Below are positions 1 through 7,113 of a stretch of 20,991 nt of DNA, piece by piece (position 1 is the first letter of the stretch; each line of letters opens with the position of its first letter). The stretch is from contig CAZHST010000048.1 in the NCBI GenBank assembly GCA_964535215.1, positions 1 to 20,991 of the forward strand, in the 5' to 3' direction. The position numbers and the translations under genes are program-made. The notes under the pieces were generated by a model that worked only from the letters and a program-made list of their open reading frames with translations, was not told the origin of the DNA and ran no database searches. The stretch is from JACQHM01 sp964535215. GTDB taxonomy: Bacteria; Methylomirabilota; Methylomirabilia; Methylomirabilales; JACQHM01.

Positions 1-61
1 CGATGACCATCCGGCCGGCCCGGATCTCCTGGAGCGCCTCCTCGATGGTGTTGAACATCAT
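1..61 (-). CDS. ribB: 3,4-dihydroxy-2-butanone 4-phosphate synthase (RibB or RibBA), N-terminal fragment
   Basis: Only the first 20 codons are in the window. They begin MMFNTIEEALQEIRAGRMVI, the characteristic N-terminus of RibB/RibBA, which converts ribulose 5-phosphate to the four-carbon precursor of riboflavin. The start overlaps the stop of the upstream SRPBCC gene by ATGA. Two ATGs stand in tandem (first bases at 61 and 58), with AGGAGG 5 or 8 nt upstream, so either could be used. Whether a GTP cyclohydrolase II domain follows (RibBA) cannot be seen. Translational coupling with the upstream gene is likely. Confidence 0.85.
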   Translation of the reverse strand, partial: MMFNTIEEALQEIRAGRMVI

Positions 62-510
62 GGCTTCCTCCTGCCCGTGTTCTCAGCCTCCTGTTTGACC
101 CCTTCCAGAAGTTCCTCGGCCATCATCCGCATCATCCGTCGGATCCACACCTTCCCCACCAAGTCCCCCAGGAAAGGGATGCCCAAGCTGAAGGAGACCG
201 TGTAGGTCACCCGGGTCCCCTCAGGTCTCCCCTGCAAGGTGTAGCTCCCCTCCAGGTACTCGAAATCTCCTTGGACCTGGGCGAACCGGAGCAGGTCGGG
301 GGGCTTGAAGACAGCCTCGTGGGTCGAATCCAGGTGAAGCCATCCCACCCTCCCTTGAAAGCGCACCAGGAGGCGATGACCTTCCTTCTCCAGGACTTCA
401 ACCGACTCGATCCCTTTCGCGAATCGGAGGAGCTTATGGGGGTCCTTGATAATCTGGAAGATTTTCGCCTTCGGCGCCCTGATGAGCGTGGAGATCTCTA
501 GCTGGACCAT
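58..510 (-). CDS. SRPBCC (START/polyketide cyclase-like) family protein
   Basis: This 150-residue protein has the pattern of the SRPBCC helix-grip fold. It opens with a strand, then an 'IRAPKAKIFQIIKDPHKLLRFAKGIESVEVL' type segment (about residues 11-40), followed by alternating strands, a 'GTRVTYTVSFSLG' strand and a long C-terminal amphipathic helix rich in Met and Glu. The closest generic relatives are RatA/COQ10-like and polyketide-cyclase-like proteins, which bind hydrophobic ligands. No catalytic residues can be assigned and the ligand is unknown. The gene lies 36 nt downstream of AOR 1 and overlaps ribB by 4 nt, so the three are probably cotranscribed. Confidence 0.8.
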   Translation of the reverse strand: MVQLEISTLIRAPKAKIFQIIKDPHKLLRFAKGIESVEVLEKEGHRLLVRFQGRVGWLHLDSTHEAVFKPPDLLRFAQVQGDFEYLEGSYTLQGRPEGTRVTYTVSFSLGIPFLGDLVGKVWIRRMMRMMAEELLEGVKQEAENTGRRKP

Positions 511-546
511 CCTTCACCCATGATCTCGACGGCGGGTTTCCCCTCC

Positions 547-2430
547 CTAGGTCCGGCCCGGGGCCGCCCAGTCCAGTTCCAGCTCGATCAGCTTTGCCGG
601 GGTCGGAGCCCCGGTGTCAGGATCCCACCCGCAGAGCTGGTAGTAGAGGCGGAGGGCCCTCTGAAACTCCTCCGGATCAATCCGCTCCCCTTGATGGGCC
701 CCGTTCTCCAACCCCTCAAACAACCTGGGAGGGAGGGTGTCGTCGTCTTTGGTGAAGCCCTCCCGGTAGTTAAACAGGCGCATCATCGTGTTGGCCCGCT
801 CCCCGACCTTCAGGAGCTCAAAGAGGCTCGTGTCCCAGCCGGTGACGGCGTTGACGTAGTGGACGAGCTGATCCAGGGGGAAGGCGTTGATGGGGACCCC
901 GGCCAGGTCGCACATCCCGACGCTGTTGTACAGGCTCCAGACCTGCTGGCAATAGTAGAAGGCCCGGACCTTCCTCGGTCCTAGATCCAGGACATCAATC
1001 GGTTCAATCAACCCCAGGGCTCCCAGGGGGTGACCTTTCGGGTGAAAGCCCTCGTAGAAGGGGTCATGGGGGGCCTCCATGTGATCGGCCCCTGTCGGGG
1101 AGGTGGCATAGGCCAAGGCGAGCCCTTTCTTCCCCCGGGGCTCGTGCATGGGGACCTCCTGCCCTTTGACGTGCATAGCGAAGCGCTCGGCTCCTCTCCC
1201 GATCTTCGCCGCCGCCCGCTTCACCCCTTCGGCCAAGAGGTCCCCGATCCCCTCCCGACGGGCGATCATGTGGATCAGGGGCTCAACGGCTTCAGCGTTC
1301 CCGAAGCGAAGCTCGAGCCCGCCCGTGTCCTCCTTGGTCAGGAGGCCATGCTCGAAGCACTCCATGGCGAAGGCGATGACGACGCCGGTGGAGATGGAGT
1401 CAAGGACGTACTGGTTCAGGAGCTGGTTGAACCTGGCAATCCGCTTCAGGTCCCCGATGCCGCACAAAGATCCGGTGGCTGCAATGGTCTCGTACTCGGG
1501 GCCACCGTACCTGGGCGTGACGCCCAACTCTGGCACCTCCACCTCCCGTTTACAGGTGATAGCACAGGCGTAGCAGGTCCCCCGGTCCGTCAAGATGGTT
1601 TCGACCATCCGTTGGCCGCTGATGTCCCTTGCGTGCTCGAAGGAACCCTGCCTAAAGTTCCGGGTGGGGAGGATGCCGTTTGCCTCCAGGGTCAGGACGA
1701 CCCGGGCGGTCCCGAACTTGTGAACGGCGTCACTTTCTCGGTCGTAATGCACTTTAAACCAGCGAAGGATCTCATTCGCCCTTTCCTTGCTGGCCGGCTC
1801 CGGCCGCTTGTGTCCCCTGGCCACGATGGCCTTTAAATTCTTTGAAGCCATCACAGCCCCCAGGCCGGTTCTCCCATTAAAGTGTTTAAGCTGGTTCACG
1901 ATGGCGGCGAAGCGGACCCGGTTCTCCCCGGCGATCCCTGTCTGGAGGACCCGGATCCGTTTATCGCCCAGCTCCGCTTCGAGGCCATCCTGCACCTCCC
2001 CCGAAAGCTTCCCCCAGTACCGGGACGCATCCCGAAGCTCCGCCTTCCCGTCAGCGACGAGCAGGTAGACCGGCTTCGGCGCGCGGCCGCTTATGATGAT
2101 CCCGTCAAAGCCGGCCGCCTTCAGCTCCGGCCCCCACCAGCCGCCCGCCTCGGCCTCGCCGTAGCCGCCGGTCAAGGGGGACTTGGCCGCCGCCGTGAAC
2201 CGGTTCAGCCCGCTGATCCCTAAGCCGGTGGCCACACTGGTCGTGAAGACCAACAGGTTCTCCGGACCTAACGGATCCACGCCAGGCTTAAGCTCTTTTA
2301 AGAGAAAGTAACAGGCCAGGGCCCCGCCCCCGAGGTAGCGTCGGTAGATGACTTCGGGGAGCTCTTCAGGCCACACACGCCCCTCCGAGAGATCGACTCT
2401 TAAAATCTTCCCGTTATAGGCCGTTGCCAT
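547..2430 (-). CDS. Aldehyde:ferredoxin oxidoreductase family protein (AOR 1)
   Basis: This 627-residue protein has the full length of tungsten (or Mo) bis-pterin AOR enzymes, which oxidise aldehydes to carboxylates, or the reverse, with ferredoxin. The N-terminal domain shows YLGGGALACYFLL (about 32-44), the pterin-binding GGWWGPELKAAGFDGIIISG segment (about 96-115) and GRTGLGAVMASKNLKAI (about 186-202). The [4Fe-4S] ligands are C286, C289 and C293 in a CxxCxxxC motif, with a distal C507. That spacing closely follows the archaeal AOR pattern. The ATG has GGAGGT 8 nt upstream and a good promoter beyond it. No partner ferredoxin or HdrA-like subunit is adjacent. Aldehyde specificity cannot be read from sequence. 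Confidence 0.93.
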   Translation of the reverse strand: MATAYNGKILRVDLSEGRVWPEELPEVIYRRYLGGGALACYFLLKELKPGVDPLGPENLLVFTTSVATGLGISGLNRFTAAAKSPLTGGYGEAEAGGWWGPELKAAGFDGIIISGRAPKPVYLLVADGKAELRDASRYWGKLSGEVQDGLEAELGDKRIRVLQTGIAGENRVRFAAIVNQLKHFNGRTGLGAVMASKNLKAIVARGHKRPEPASKERANEILRWFKVHYDRESDAVHKFGTARVVLTLEANGILPTRNFRQGSFEHARDISGQRMVETILTDRGTCYACAITCKREVEVPELGVTPRYGGPEYETIAATGSLCGIGDLKRIARFNQLLNQYVLDSISTGVVIAFAMECFEHGLLTKEDTGGLELRFGNAEAVEPLIHMIARREGIGDLLAEGVKRAAAKIGRGAERFAMHVKGQEVPMHEPRGKKGLALAYATSPTGADHMEAPHDPFYEGFHPKGHPLGALGLIEPIDVLDLGPRKVRAFYYCQQVWSLYNSVGMCDLAGVPINAFPLDQLVHYVNAVTGWDTSLFELLKVGERANTMMRLFNYREGFTKDDDTLPPRLFEGLENGAHQGERIDPEEFQRALRLYYQLCGWDPDTGAPTPAKLIELELDWAAPGRT

Positions 2431-2502
2431 GGGAAATGACCTCCTTTCCCAGCAGAGGTTCGTGAAGCGAGTAAACCATCACCCCCTTTCCATTTTTATT
2501 TT

Positions 2503-2532
2503 AGTGTATCGTCCTCCCCAGGTTCTGGTCAA
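2503..2532 (-). promoter_or_regulatory. Sigma70-type promoter for AOR 1
   Basis: On the minus strand TTGACC (2527-2532) is followed after 18 bp by TACACT (2503-2508), in an AT-richer stretch unlike the surroundings. The predicted transcript would start near 2496 and give a leader of about 65 nt before the SD and ATG of AOR 1. This is seen by eye and not tested. Confidence 0.55.
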
Positions 2533-2540
2533 GCAAGATA

Positions 2541-2567
2541 AGCCTTCAGCCATCCTGGCTGAACGCT
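2541..2567 (-). terminator. Hairpin, terminator-like, between the Rieske relic and the AOR 1 promoter
   Basis: AGCCTTCAGCC (2541-2551) pairs with GGCTGAACGCT (2557-2567) at 10 of 11 positions around a 5-nt loop. On the minus strand it begins at the Rieske relic's stop codon and is followed by TATCTTGCTT, a weak U-rich tail. It lies just before the -35 of the AOR 1 promoter, so it probably separates the cold-shock transcript from AOR 1. Confidence 0.45.
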
Positions 2568-2569
2568 TA

Positions 2570-2740
2570 TTCGACCTCGATCCCGATGGCTTGGTCCGGC
2601 ACCCGCCCGTTGTACCGGGCAACCCCTCTTCGGGCCGGAGGGCCTATCACCTCGCCGGACCTCCCGTTGAACCTTGCCCCGTGCCAGGGGCGAGCTTCAA
2701 GCCTGGTGGGAGCTTGCCGGTGAAGTTTGAGATCTGGGGC
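2570..2740 (-). pseudogene. Decayed C-terminal part of a Rieske [2Fe-2S] domain
   Basis: This minus-strand frame has no start codon and runs from the TAA at 2741-2743 to a TAA at 2567-2569. It encodes RPWHGARFNGRSGEVIGPP followed by about 24 residues ending in IGIEVE. The order matches the second half of a Rieske domain (C-P-x-H-G-x-x-F, G-x-V, G-P-P, terminal strand). The cluster cysteine before PWHG is Arg (CGC, one transition from TGC), and the first C-x-H ligand pair is absent. It cannot bind a cluster as it stands. It is in the same frame as the small membrane ORF upstream, separated only by one TAA. Confidence 0.6.
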
Positions 2741-2821
2741 TTACGCCTTCGAACGCCACCAGGCTAAAGCGCAGACCAGCACCACTAACAGGATCACAAC
2801 ACCAATGGGTACAAGGACCAT
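2741..2821 (-). CDS. Possible 26-residue single-pass membrane peptide
   Basis: An ATG 16 nt after the cold-shock gene stop opens a 26-codon frame. It has a run of about 20 aliphatic residues (MVLVPIGVVILLVVLVCALA) followed by WWRSKA, a typical small membrane protein with a positive cytoplasmic end. There is no clear SD, so translation would depend on coupling to the cold-shock gene. The same frame continues past its TAA into the Rieske relic, so it may instead be the surviving membrane anchor of a broken Rieske protein. No function is assigned. Confidence 0.4.
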   Translation of the reverse strand: MVLVPIGVVILLVVLVCALAWWRSKA

Positions 2822-2837
2822 GGTGGGTTTCAGGAGG

Positions 2838-3287
2838 TCAGCTCATCTGACCCCCTCCCTCGAAGGCCACCTCTTTCATCCTCCGCTTTTCTCCAGACCG
2901 TTCCTCCATCTCCTGGCGGGTGATGATCCCCTTCTCGACAAGCAAGTCAATAAGGGTTTCAAGGTGGGCGGTGGTTGCGGAGAGGGTGGCCTGGGTCTGC
3001 TCCAGCCTCTCCCGGAAGGGCTCCCCTTCCTCCCCCGAGCGATCCATCCTGGCCCGGGACGGCCTCTCCGAAGGCTCCTCGGTCCCCTTGGCCAGGAGCC
3101 TGACCCGGACAGCCTTGGCCCGTCCCCGCTGATCCTGGGCAACCTGAAACTCGACCCGGTCCCCAGGGCCCAGGACCCTCCCCTCCAGGATGTCGCTTAA
3201 GTGGACGAAGGTATCGGCCCCTCCGTCGTCCCTGGCGATGAAGCCGTAGCCCTTCGCCTGGTTAAACCATTTGACGCTTCCTCTCAT
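2838..3287 (-). CDS. Cold-shock-domain protein with a C-terminal helical extension
   Basis: Residues 1-66 form a cold-shock (S1-like OB) domain starting MRGSVKWFNQAKGYGFIARD. RNP1 is KGYGFI and RNP2 is TFVHLS. Such domains bind single-stranded RNA or DNA and act as RNA chaperones. Typical Csp proteins end near residue 70, but this one has about 80 more residues: a charged linker rich in Arg, Glu and Ser, then a helix (FRERLEQTQATLSATTAHLE) and a short LIDLLVEKGIITRQEMEER segment resembling the helical tails that promote oligomerisation. A GGGGGAAG stretch before the ATG is a moderate SD. It lies downstream of AOR 2 on the same strand. Confidence 0.88.
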   Translation of the reverse strand: MRGSVKWFNQAKGYGFIARDDGGADTFVHLSDILEGRVLGPGDRVEFQVAQDQRGRAKAVRVRLLAKGTEEPSERPSRARMDRSGEEGEPFRERLEQTQATLSATTAHLETLIDLLVEKGIITRQEMEERSGEKRRMKEVAFEGGGQMS

Positions 3288-3433
3288 GGTTCTTCCCCCT
3301 GTGCCCCCTAGGGAATGTCTTGACGTGCCGGCCTTCCCCTGCTGAAGAGTAGAATGTTGTTCGATTCACGATGTTAGAGCAGCTTCCCTGAAGGAGGCAA
3401 GCCTGAACGGACGCTCGGAGGGCCCATGTCCCG

Positions 3434-3462
3434 GTTGTCGCGCGTTCGAGGGGCTTTGTCAA
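3434..3462 (-). promoter_or_regulatory. Weak candidate promoter for the cold-shock gene
   Basis: A perfect TTGACA (3457-3462, minus strand) lies just after the AOR 2 stop, followed after 17 bp by GACAAC (3434-3439), a poor -10 that matches consensus at 3 of 6 positions. Use of this site would give a leader of about 140 nt, compatible with the long 5' leaders common in cold-shock genes. The remaining 3288-3433 shows no gene. Confidence 0.25.
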
Positions 3463-3470
3463 GCAGACCT

Positions 3471-5327
3471 TCAGGGTTGGTAGCTTCCCTCCAAAGGCGA
3501 GATGGCGAACTCAAGGCCAAGGGCTTTGAGCTTCCCTTTCGTCGGGATACCTTCTCCCGACCAGCCTCTCAAGGCATAGTACTCGTCCAGCATCCGATCC
3601 AGTTCCTCGGGCGGACAGCAGGCCCCTTGAGAGGGGCCCTCGGGGATCGGTTCGTGCATGACCCTCCAAGGGAGGGTATCATCCTTCCGCCCAATCCCTT
3701 CCCTCACGTTGAAGCAACGTTCCAGATTCACGATCCGCTCGCCAAGGGTCTCCACCTCCTCGGTCGAGAGGTCCCATCCTGTGACGGCCGAGATCATCCT
3801 GGCGTAGGCCTCGTTTAAGAGCATCCCAAAGCCCCGCTCGGCGGTGAAGCGGCAGAGGACCAGGGAGTCACCGACCGCCGTGAAGTGCTGGCTCCGGATT
3901 GCATAGAAGGGTTTCCCCTCTGGGCTCTTCCGATCGAAGCCTTGGGTGTACTGCATCGTCGGCCGGGTGTCATGGTGGCTTCCCCCCCGGGTCCCCGTCG
4001 CGTAGCCGATGCTCATCCCTTTTAAGACCCGGGCTGAATGGGCCGGAAGCTCAAGAGACTTCACACAGTGAAGAAGCTGCTTGGCTTCCTCGCCAAGCTT
4101 CTCGGCGAGGCGGGAGGAGCCCTCGGCCAGAAGGTCTCCAAACCCCTCCCGAAAGGCGGTCATCTGGATCAGCCTAAGGATTGTCCGGTGGTCCCCCCAG
4201 CTTAAGGGGAAGCCGACCTCCTTCTCCGGGAGGAGTCCCCGTTCAAAACACTCAAAGGCGAAGGCCAACGTCACCCCCAGGCTGATCGTGTCCATCCCCA
4301 GGGAGTCGCAGAGCTCGTTGGCCTTGATCAGCGAACCCCCGTGACTGTTTCCCAGCATCGTCCCCAGGGCGTAGAGGGTCTCGAACTCCGGCATCTTGGC
4401 CCTGATCCCGGCGTATTCTCCTTTGTGGACGTGAAAGACCTTCCCGCAGGCGACGGGGCATTTCAGGCAGGTGGTGTCCTTCTCAAAGAAGCGCTCCTTC
4501 ATGGTCTCGCCGCTGATCGCATCGGCTTCGGGAAAGGTTTCGGTCCGCATGTTGTAGCTTCCCAGGGCACCGAGGGTGTTCGTCACGTGGACAAGGTACT
4601 GGGTGCCGAAGTCGCTTAACGCCACCGTCCCTTTCTTCAAAGGCTCCCGGGTCTCGTCCAGGAGGACCCTTAACGCTAAAGGAGCGGCCACCTCTGTTTT
4701 CTTAGAGCCGGCCACGGCGATGGCCTTCAGCTTCTTGGAGCCCATGACGGCCCCCAGTCCCCCCCGCCCCGAGATCCCCTCCCGGTTCTTCCAGTAGTGG
4801 GCCAGGCAGGCGAACCGGACCAGCCGTTCGCCGGCAGGGCCGGTGGCCAGGACATCCACCTCCTTCCCTTCTTCGGCCTGGATGGCCTCCACGGTCTCCC
4901 GGGTTGTTTTCCCCCACAGATGCCTCGCCGGTTTCACCTCCACCCCTTGCTCCGTGACGAGGAGGTACACGGGGGAGTCGGCCCGGCCTGTGATGAGGAG
5001 GGCGTCGAAACCGGTCCGCTTCAGGGTGCAGGGGAACCGGCCGCCAAAGGTGGAGTCGAAGAAGAGGCCGGTCAGCGGTGATTTGGAAGCGACACAGGCC
5101 CGGCTGTTCCCGGAAGGGGAGGTATCGGTGATAGGGCCCGTGGCCACGACCAGCGCGTTTCGCGGGTCAAAGGGGTCAAGGCCTTTAGGAAGATGGTCGA
5201 AGAGGAGCCTCGCGGCGAAGCCATTCCCGCCTAAGTAGCTTCTGGCGAAACCCTCGTCCAGCCCCTCTACAGCAACCTGCCCGTTCGAAAGATCTACGAA
5301 GAGGAGCTTCCCACCATAGCCGTACAT
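3471..5327 (-). CDS. Aldehyde:ferredoxin oxidoreductase family protein (AOR 2)
   Basis: The 618-residue protein starts at MYGYGGKLLFVDLSNGQV. The frame stays open 69 codons further upstream, but that part has no AOR character and overlaps the divergent ABC gene, so I use the ATG at 5327. AOR hallmarks are YLGGNGFAARLLFD (about 31-44), GGRFPCTLKRTGFDALLITG (about 95-114), GRGGLGAVMGSKKLKAI (about 187-203), CxxCxxxC at C287, C290 and C294, and a distal C492. It differs from AOR 1 nearly everywhere outside motifs, so it is a separate subfamily and not a recent duplicate. The SD is weak (GGAAT). It is divergent from an ABC importer with about 130 bp between. The substrate is unknown. Confidence 0.92.
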   Translation of the reverse strand: MYGYGGKLLFVDLSNGQVAVEGLDEGFARSYLGGNGFAARLLFDHLPKGLDPFDPRNALVVATGPITDTSPSGNSRACVASKSPLTGLFFDSTFGGRFPCTLKRTGFDALLITGRADSPVYLLVTEQGVEVKPARHLWGKTTRETVEAIQAEEGKEVDVLATGPAGERLVRFACLAHYWKNREGISGRGGLGAVMGSKKLKAIAVAGSKKTEVAAPLALRVLLDETREPLKKGTVALSDFGTQYLVHVTNTLGALGSYNMRTETFPEADAISGETMKERFFEKDTTCLKCPVACGKVFHVHKGEYAGIRAKMPEFETLYALGTMLGNSHGGSLIKANELCDSLGMDTISLGVTLAFAFECFERGLLPEKEVGFPLSWGDHRTILRLIQMTAFREGFGDLLAEGSSRLAEKLGEEAKQLLHCVKSLELPAHSARVLKGMSIGYATGTRGGSHHDTRPTMQYTQGFDRKSPEGKPFYAIRSQHFTAVGDSLVLCRFTAERGFGMLLNEAYARMISAVTGWDLSTEEVETLGERIVNLERCFNVREGIGRKDDTLPWRVMHEPIPEGPSQGACCPPEELDRMLDEYYALRGWSGEGIPTKGKLKALGLEFAISPLEGSYQP

Positions 5328-5427
5328 GGCTGATTCCGGGAGAAGGTTAGAGGGAGGGCTTTTCCATAGAGATACCACAGGAGGACTGGCCCCTGCAAGC
5401 GCTTTAACGCGAGGACCTTCCCCACTC

Positions 5428-5456
5428 TTGACAGAAGGGTCCAGATTCAATAGGCT
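5428..5456 (+). promoter_or_regulatory. Candidate promoter for the ABC importer operon
   Basis: A perfect TTGACA (5428-5433) is followed after 17 bp by TAGGCT (5451-5456), a poor -10. If real, transcription begins near 5463, inside what the longest frame would call coding sequence, so translation must begin further downstream than the TTG at 5456. Confidence 0.4.
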
Positions 5457-6295
5457 TGCTCCCACAGGAGGGATCCGGTGGAAGAGGAGGGGAGGCCATC
5501 GCCGTTCCAGCCATTCTCCTAAAAGCGGTGACAAAACGCTTCCCTGCCCCCCAGGGTGGATTCTTCACCGCCCTAAACGAGCTCTCCTTTGAGGTCGCAA
5601 GGGGTGAGTTCGTCTCGCTGGTCGGGCCCTCAGGGTGCGGGAAGTCCACCATCCTGGGGATGATCGCCGGCCTGATCCCCCCGACCGGGGGAGCCATCTT
5701 TTTGGAGGGGGAGCCGGTTCAGGGGGTCTCGAAGAAGCTCGGCTACCTTTTCCAGCGGGATGCCCTTCTCCCCTGGAAGACCGTTCTGGAGAATGTGGCC
5801 CTGGGCCTGCTCTTCCGGGGGATGGGGAAGAAGGATGCCCATGAGCGGGCCAAGGTTTGGATTGCAAAGGTCGGGCTCGCAGGTTTTGAGCGCTACTACC
5901 CCGGTCAACTTTCAGGCGGGATGCGGAAACGGGTCGCGTTAGCCCAGACCTTGGTCTATGACCCGCCTATCCTCTTGATGGATGAGCCCTTCGCCGCGCT
6001 GGACGTCCAGACCAGGAACCTGATGGAGAACGAGCTCCTGGAGCTGTGGGGGGAGTCCCACAAGACGGTCCTCTTCGTCACCCACGATCTGGAGGAGGCG
6101 ATCGCCCTCTCCGATCGGGTCATCGTCATGACTGCCTCCCCCGGGAGGGCGAAGGCCTCGTACCGGATTGACCTTCCCCGTCCGAGGAATGTCATCGAGA
6201 TCCGATTCCAAGAGAAGTTTTCCCACCTCTACGAGGTGATCTGGAAGGATCTCAGGGAGGAGGTGGTGGGAAGCCATGAACGTCGAAAGCGGTAG
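5456..6295 (+). CDS. ABC transporter ATP-binding protein, nitrate/sulfonate/taurine type (SsuB/TauB-like)
   Basis: The longest frame gives 279 residues. It has Walker A GPSGCGKST (57-65), Q-loop Q100, the adjacent LLPWKTVLENV typical of the SsuB/TauB/NrtD branch, signature LSGGM (152-156), Walker B ILLMDE (172-177) and switch H210. It energises the permease encoded next, whose start overlaps this gene by 20 nt. The start is uncertain. The TTG at 5456 has no SD and sits in a candidate -10. The homologous part begins near VPAILLKAVTKRF. AGGAGG (5485-5490) lies 7 nt before an in-frame ATC (5498), and the only later conventional candidate is a GTG at 5528. The function is firm; the N-terminus is not. 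Confidence 0.92.
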   Translation: MLPQEGSGGRGGEAIAVPAILLKAVTKRFPAPQGGFFTALNELSFEVARGEFVSLVGPSGCGKSTILGMIAGLIPPTGGAIFLEGEPVQGVSKKLGYLFQRDALLPWKTVLENVALGLLFRGMGKKDAHERAKVWIAKVGLAGFERYYPGQLSGGMRKRVALAQTLVYDPPILLMDEPFAALDVQTRNLMENELLELWGESHKTVLFVTHDLEEAIALSDRVIVMTASPGRAKASYRIDLPRPRNVIEIRFQEKFSHLYEVIWKDLREEVVGSHERRKR

Positions 6296-7049
6296 GGAGC
6301 GGCTTGTGGTCAACCTCTGGCGGCTTGTCGTAACCGCCGCCTTTTTCCTGTCCTGGGAGCTTTTCGTCCGGTGGGAGTGGATTGACCAGTTCCACGTCAG
6401 CCGCCCCCTCTTGATCGGACGCCAGATCGGTGAGTGGGTCAGGACTGGCTTTGTCTTCCGCCACCTGTTTGTGACGCTGGAGGAGACCGTCCTTGGTTTC
6501 ACCGCCGGGACGGTGTTGGGCATTGGCGTTGGATTCCTCTTTGCCTTCTTCCCAAAGATCGCAAGGGTCTTCGAGCCCTTGATGGTCCTGTTGAATGCCC
6601 TCCCCCGGGTGGTCCTGGGCCCCCTCTTCATCCTCTGGTTTGGCCTGGGCCTCCTCTCCAAGGTGGCCATCGCTGTTTCGCTGGTCTTCTTCATCGTCTT
6701 CTTCGCGACCTACACCGGGCTGAAGGAGGTGGACCGAGACATGATGAACAGTGTGAAGATCCTGGGGGCTGACCGGTGGGACCTGATCCGTCACGTCCTC
6801 CTCCCCTCGGCCCTGACCTGGATCTTCAGCTCGTTAAGGACCAGCGTGGGATTCGCCCTGATCGGGGCCGTGGTGGGGGAGTATCTCGGGGCCAGCCAGG
6901 GGATGGGCTACGTCATCGCCTTCGCCGAGGCGATGTTCAACTCGACGGGGGTCATCGCCGGCCTCGTCGTCCTCATGGCCGTCGTGGCCCTGATTGACCT
7001 GGCCCTGAAAGGGATCGAGGCCCGGTTTTCATATTGGAAACCTCTCTAA
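6276..7049 (+). CDS. ABC transporter permease, SsuC/TauC family
   Basis: This 257-residue integral membrane protein has about six hydrophobic helices: one near 15-30, one around 70-92, a pair around 105-145 and two near the C-terminus. The cytoplasmic coupling loop reads KILGADRWDLIRHVLLPSALTWI (about 161-183), the EAA-type motif of the SsuC/TauC branch (G-A-x3-x3-h-P-x-x). It forms the membrane channel of an importer for small anionic compounds. It overlaps the ATPase gene and precedes the binding protein, so all three genes of one importer are present. Confidence 0.92.
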   Translation: MNVESGRERLVVNLWRLVVTAAFFLSWELFVRWEWIDQFHVSRPLLIGRQIGEWVRTGFVFRHLFVTLEETVLGFTAGTVLGIGVGFLFAFFPKIARVFEPLMVLLNALPRVVLGPLFILWFGLGLLSKVAIAVSLVFFIVFFATYTGLKEVDRDMMNSVKILGADRWDLIRHVLLPSALTWIFSSLRTSVGFALIGAVVGEYLGASQGMGYVIAFAEAMFNSTGVIAGLVVLMAVVALIDLALKGIEARFSYWKPL

Positions 7050-7059
7050 AGATCCAGGC

Positions 7060-7079
7060 CCCACCCTGGTCCTGGTGGG
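7060..7079 (+). other. Intercistronic hairpin between permease and binding-protein genes
   Basis: CCCACC (7060-7065) and GGTGGG (7074-7079) form a perfect 6-bp stem with an 8-nt loop in the 64-nt gap before the binding-protein gene. There is no T-run, so it is more like an RNA-stability or attenuation element than a terminator. Confidence 0.4.
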
Positions 7080-7113
7080 ATCGAAGGAAGCCCGAAGGCT
7101 TTGAGGGTTGAAG

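Noticed and set aside
520..1836. Long plus-strand open frames opposite AOR 1
   Set aside because: They are antisense shadows of a high-GC gene, without SD sites and with Pro/Gly/Arg-rich, domain-free translations. Similar shadows oppose most genes in the window.
3395..3470. Possible tRNA or structured RNA (GTTCGA and GC arms)
   Set aside because: No acceptor stem, anticodon arm or GGTTCGAATCC T-loop can be built; the region is the leader before the cold-shock gene.
5328..5534. Upstream extension of AOR 2 by 69 codons
   Set aside because: The extra residues show no AOR similarity and overlap the start region of the divergent ABC gene; MYGYGGKLLFVDL is the normal AOR N-terminus.
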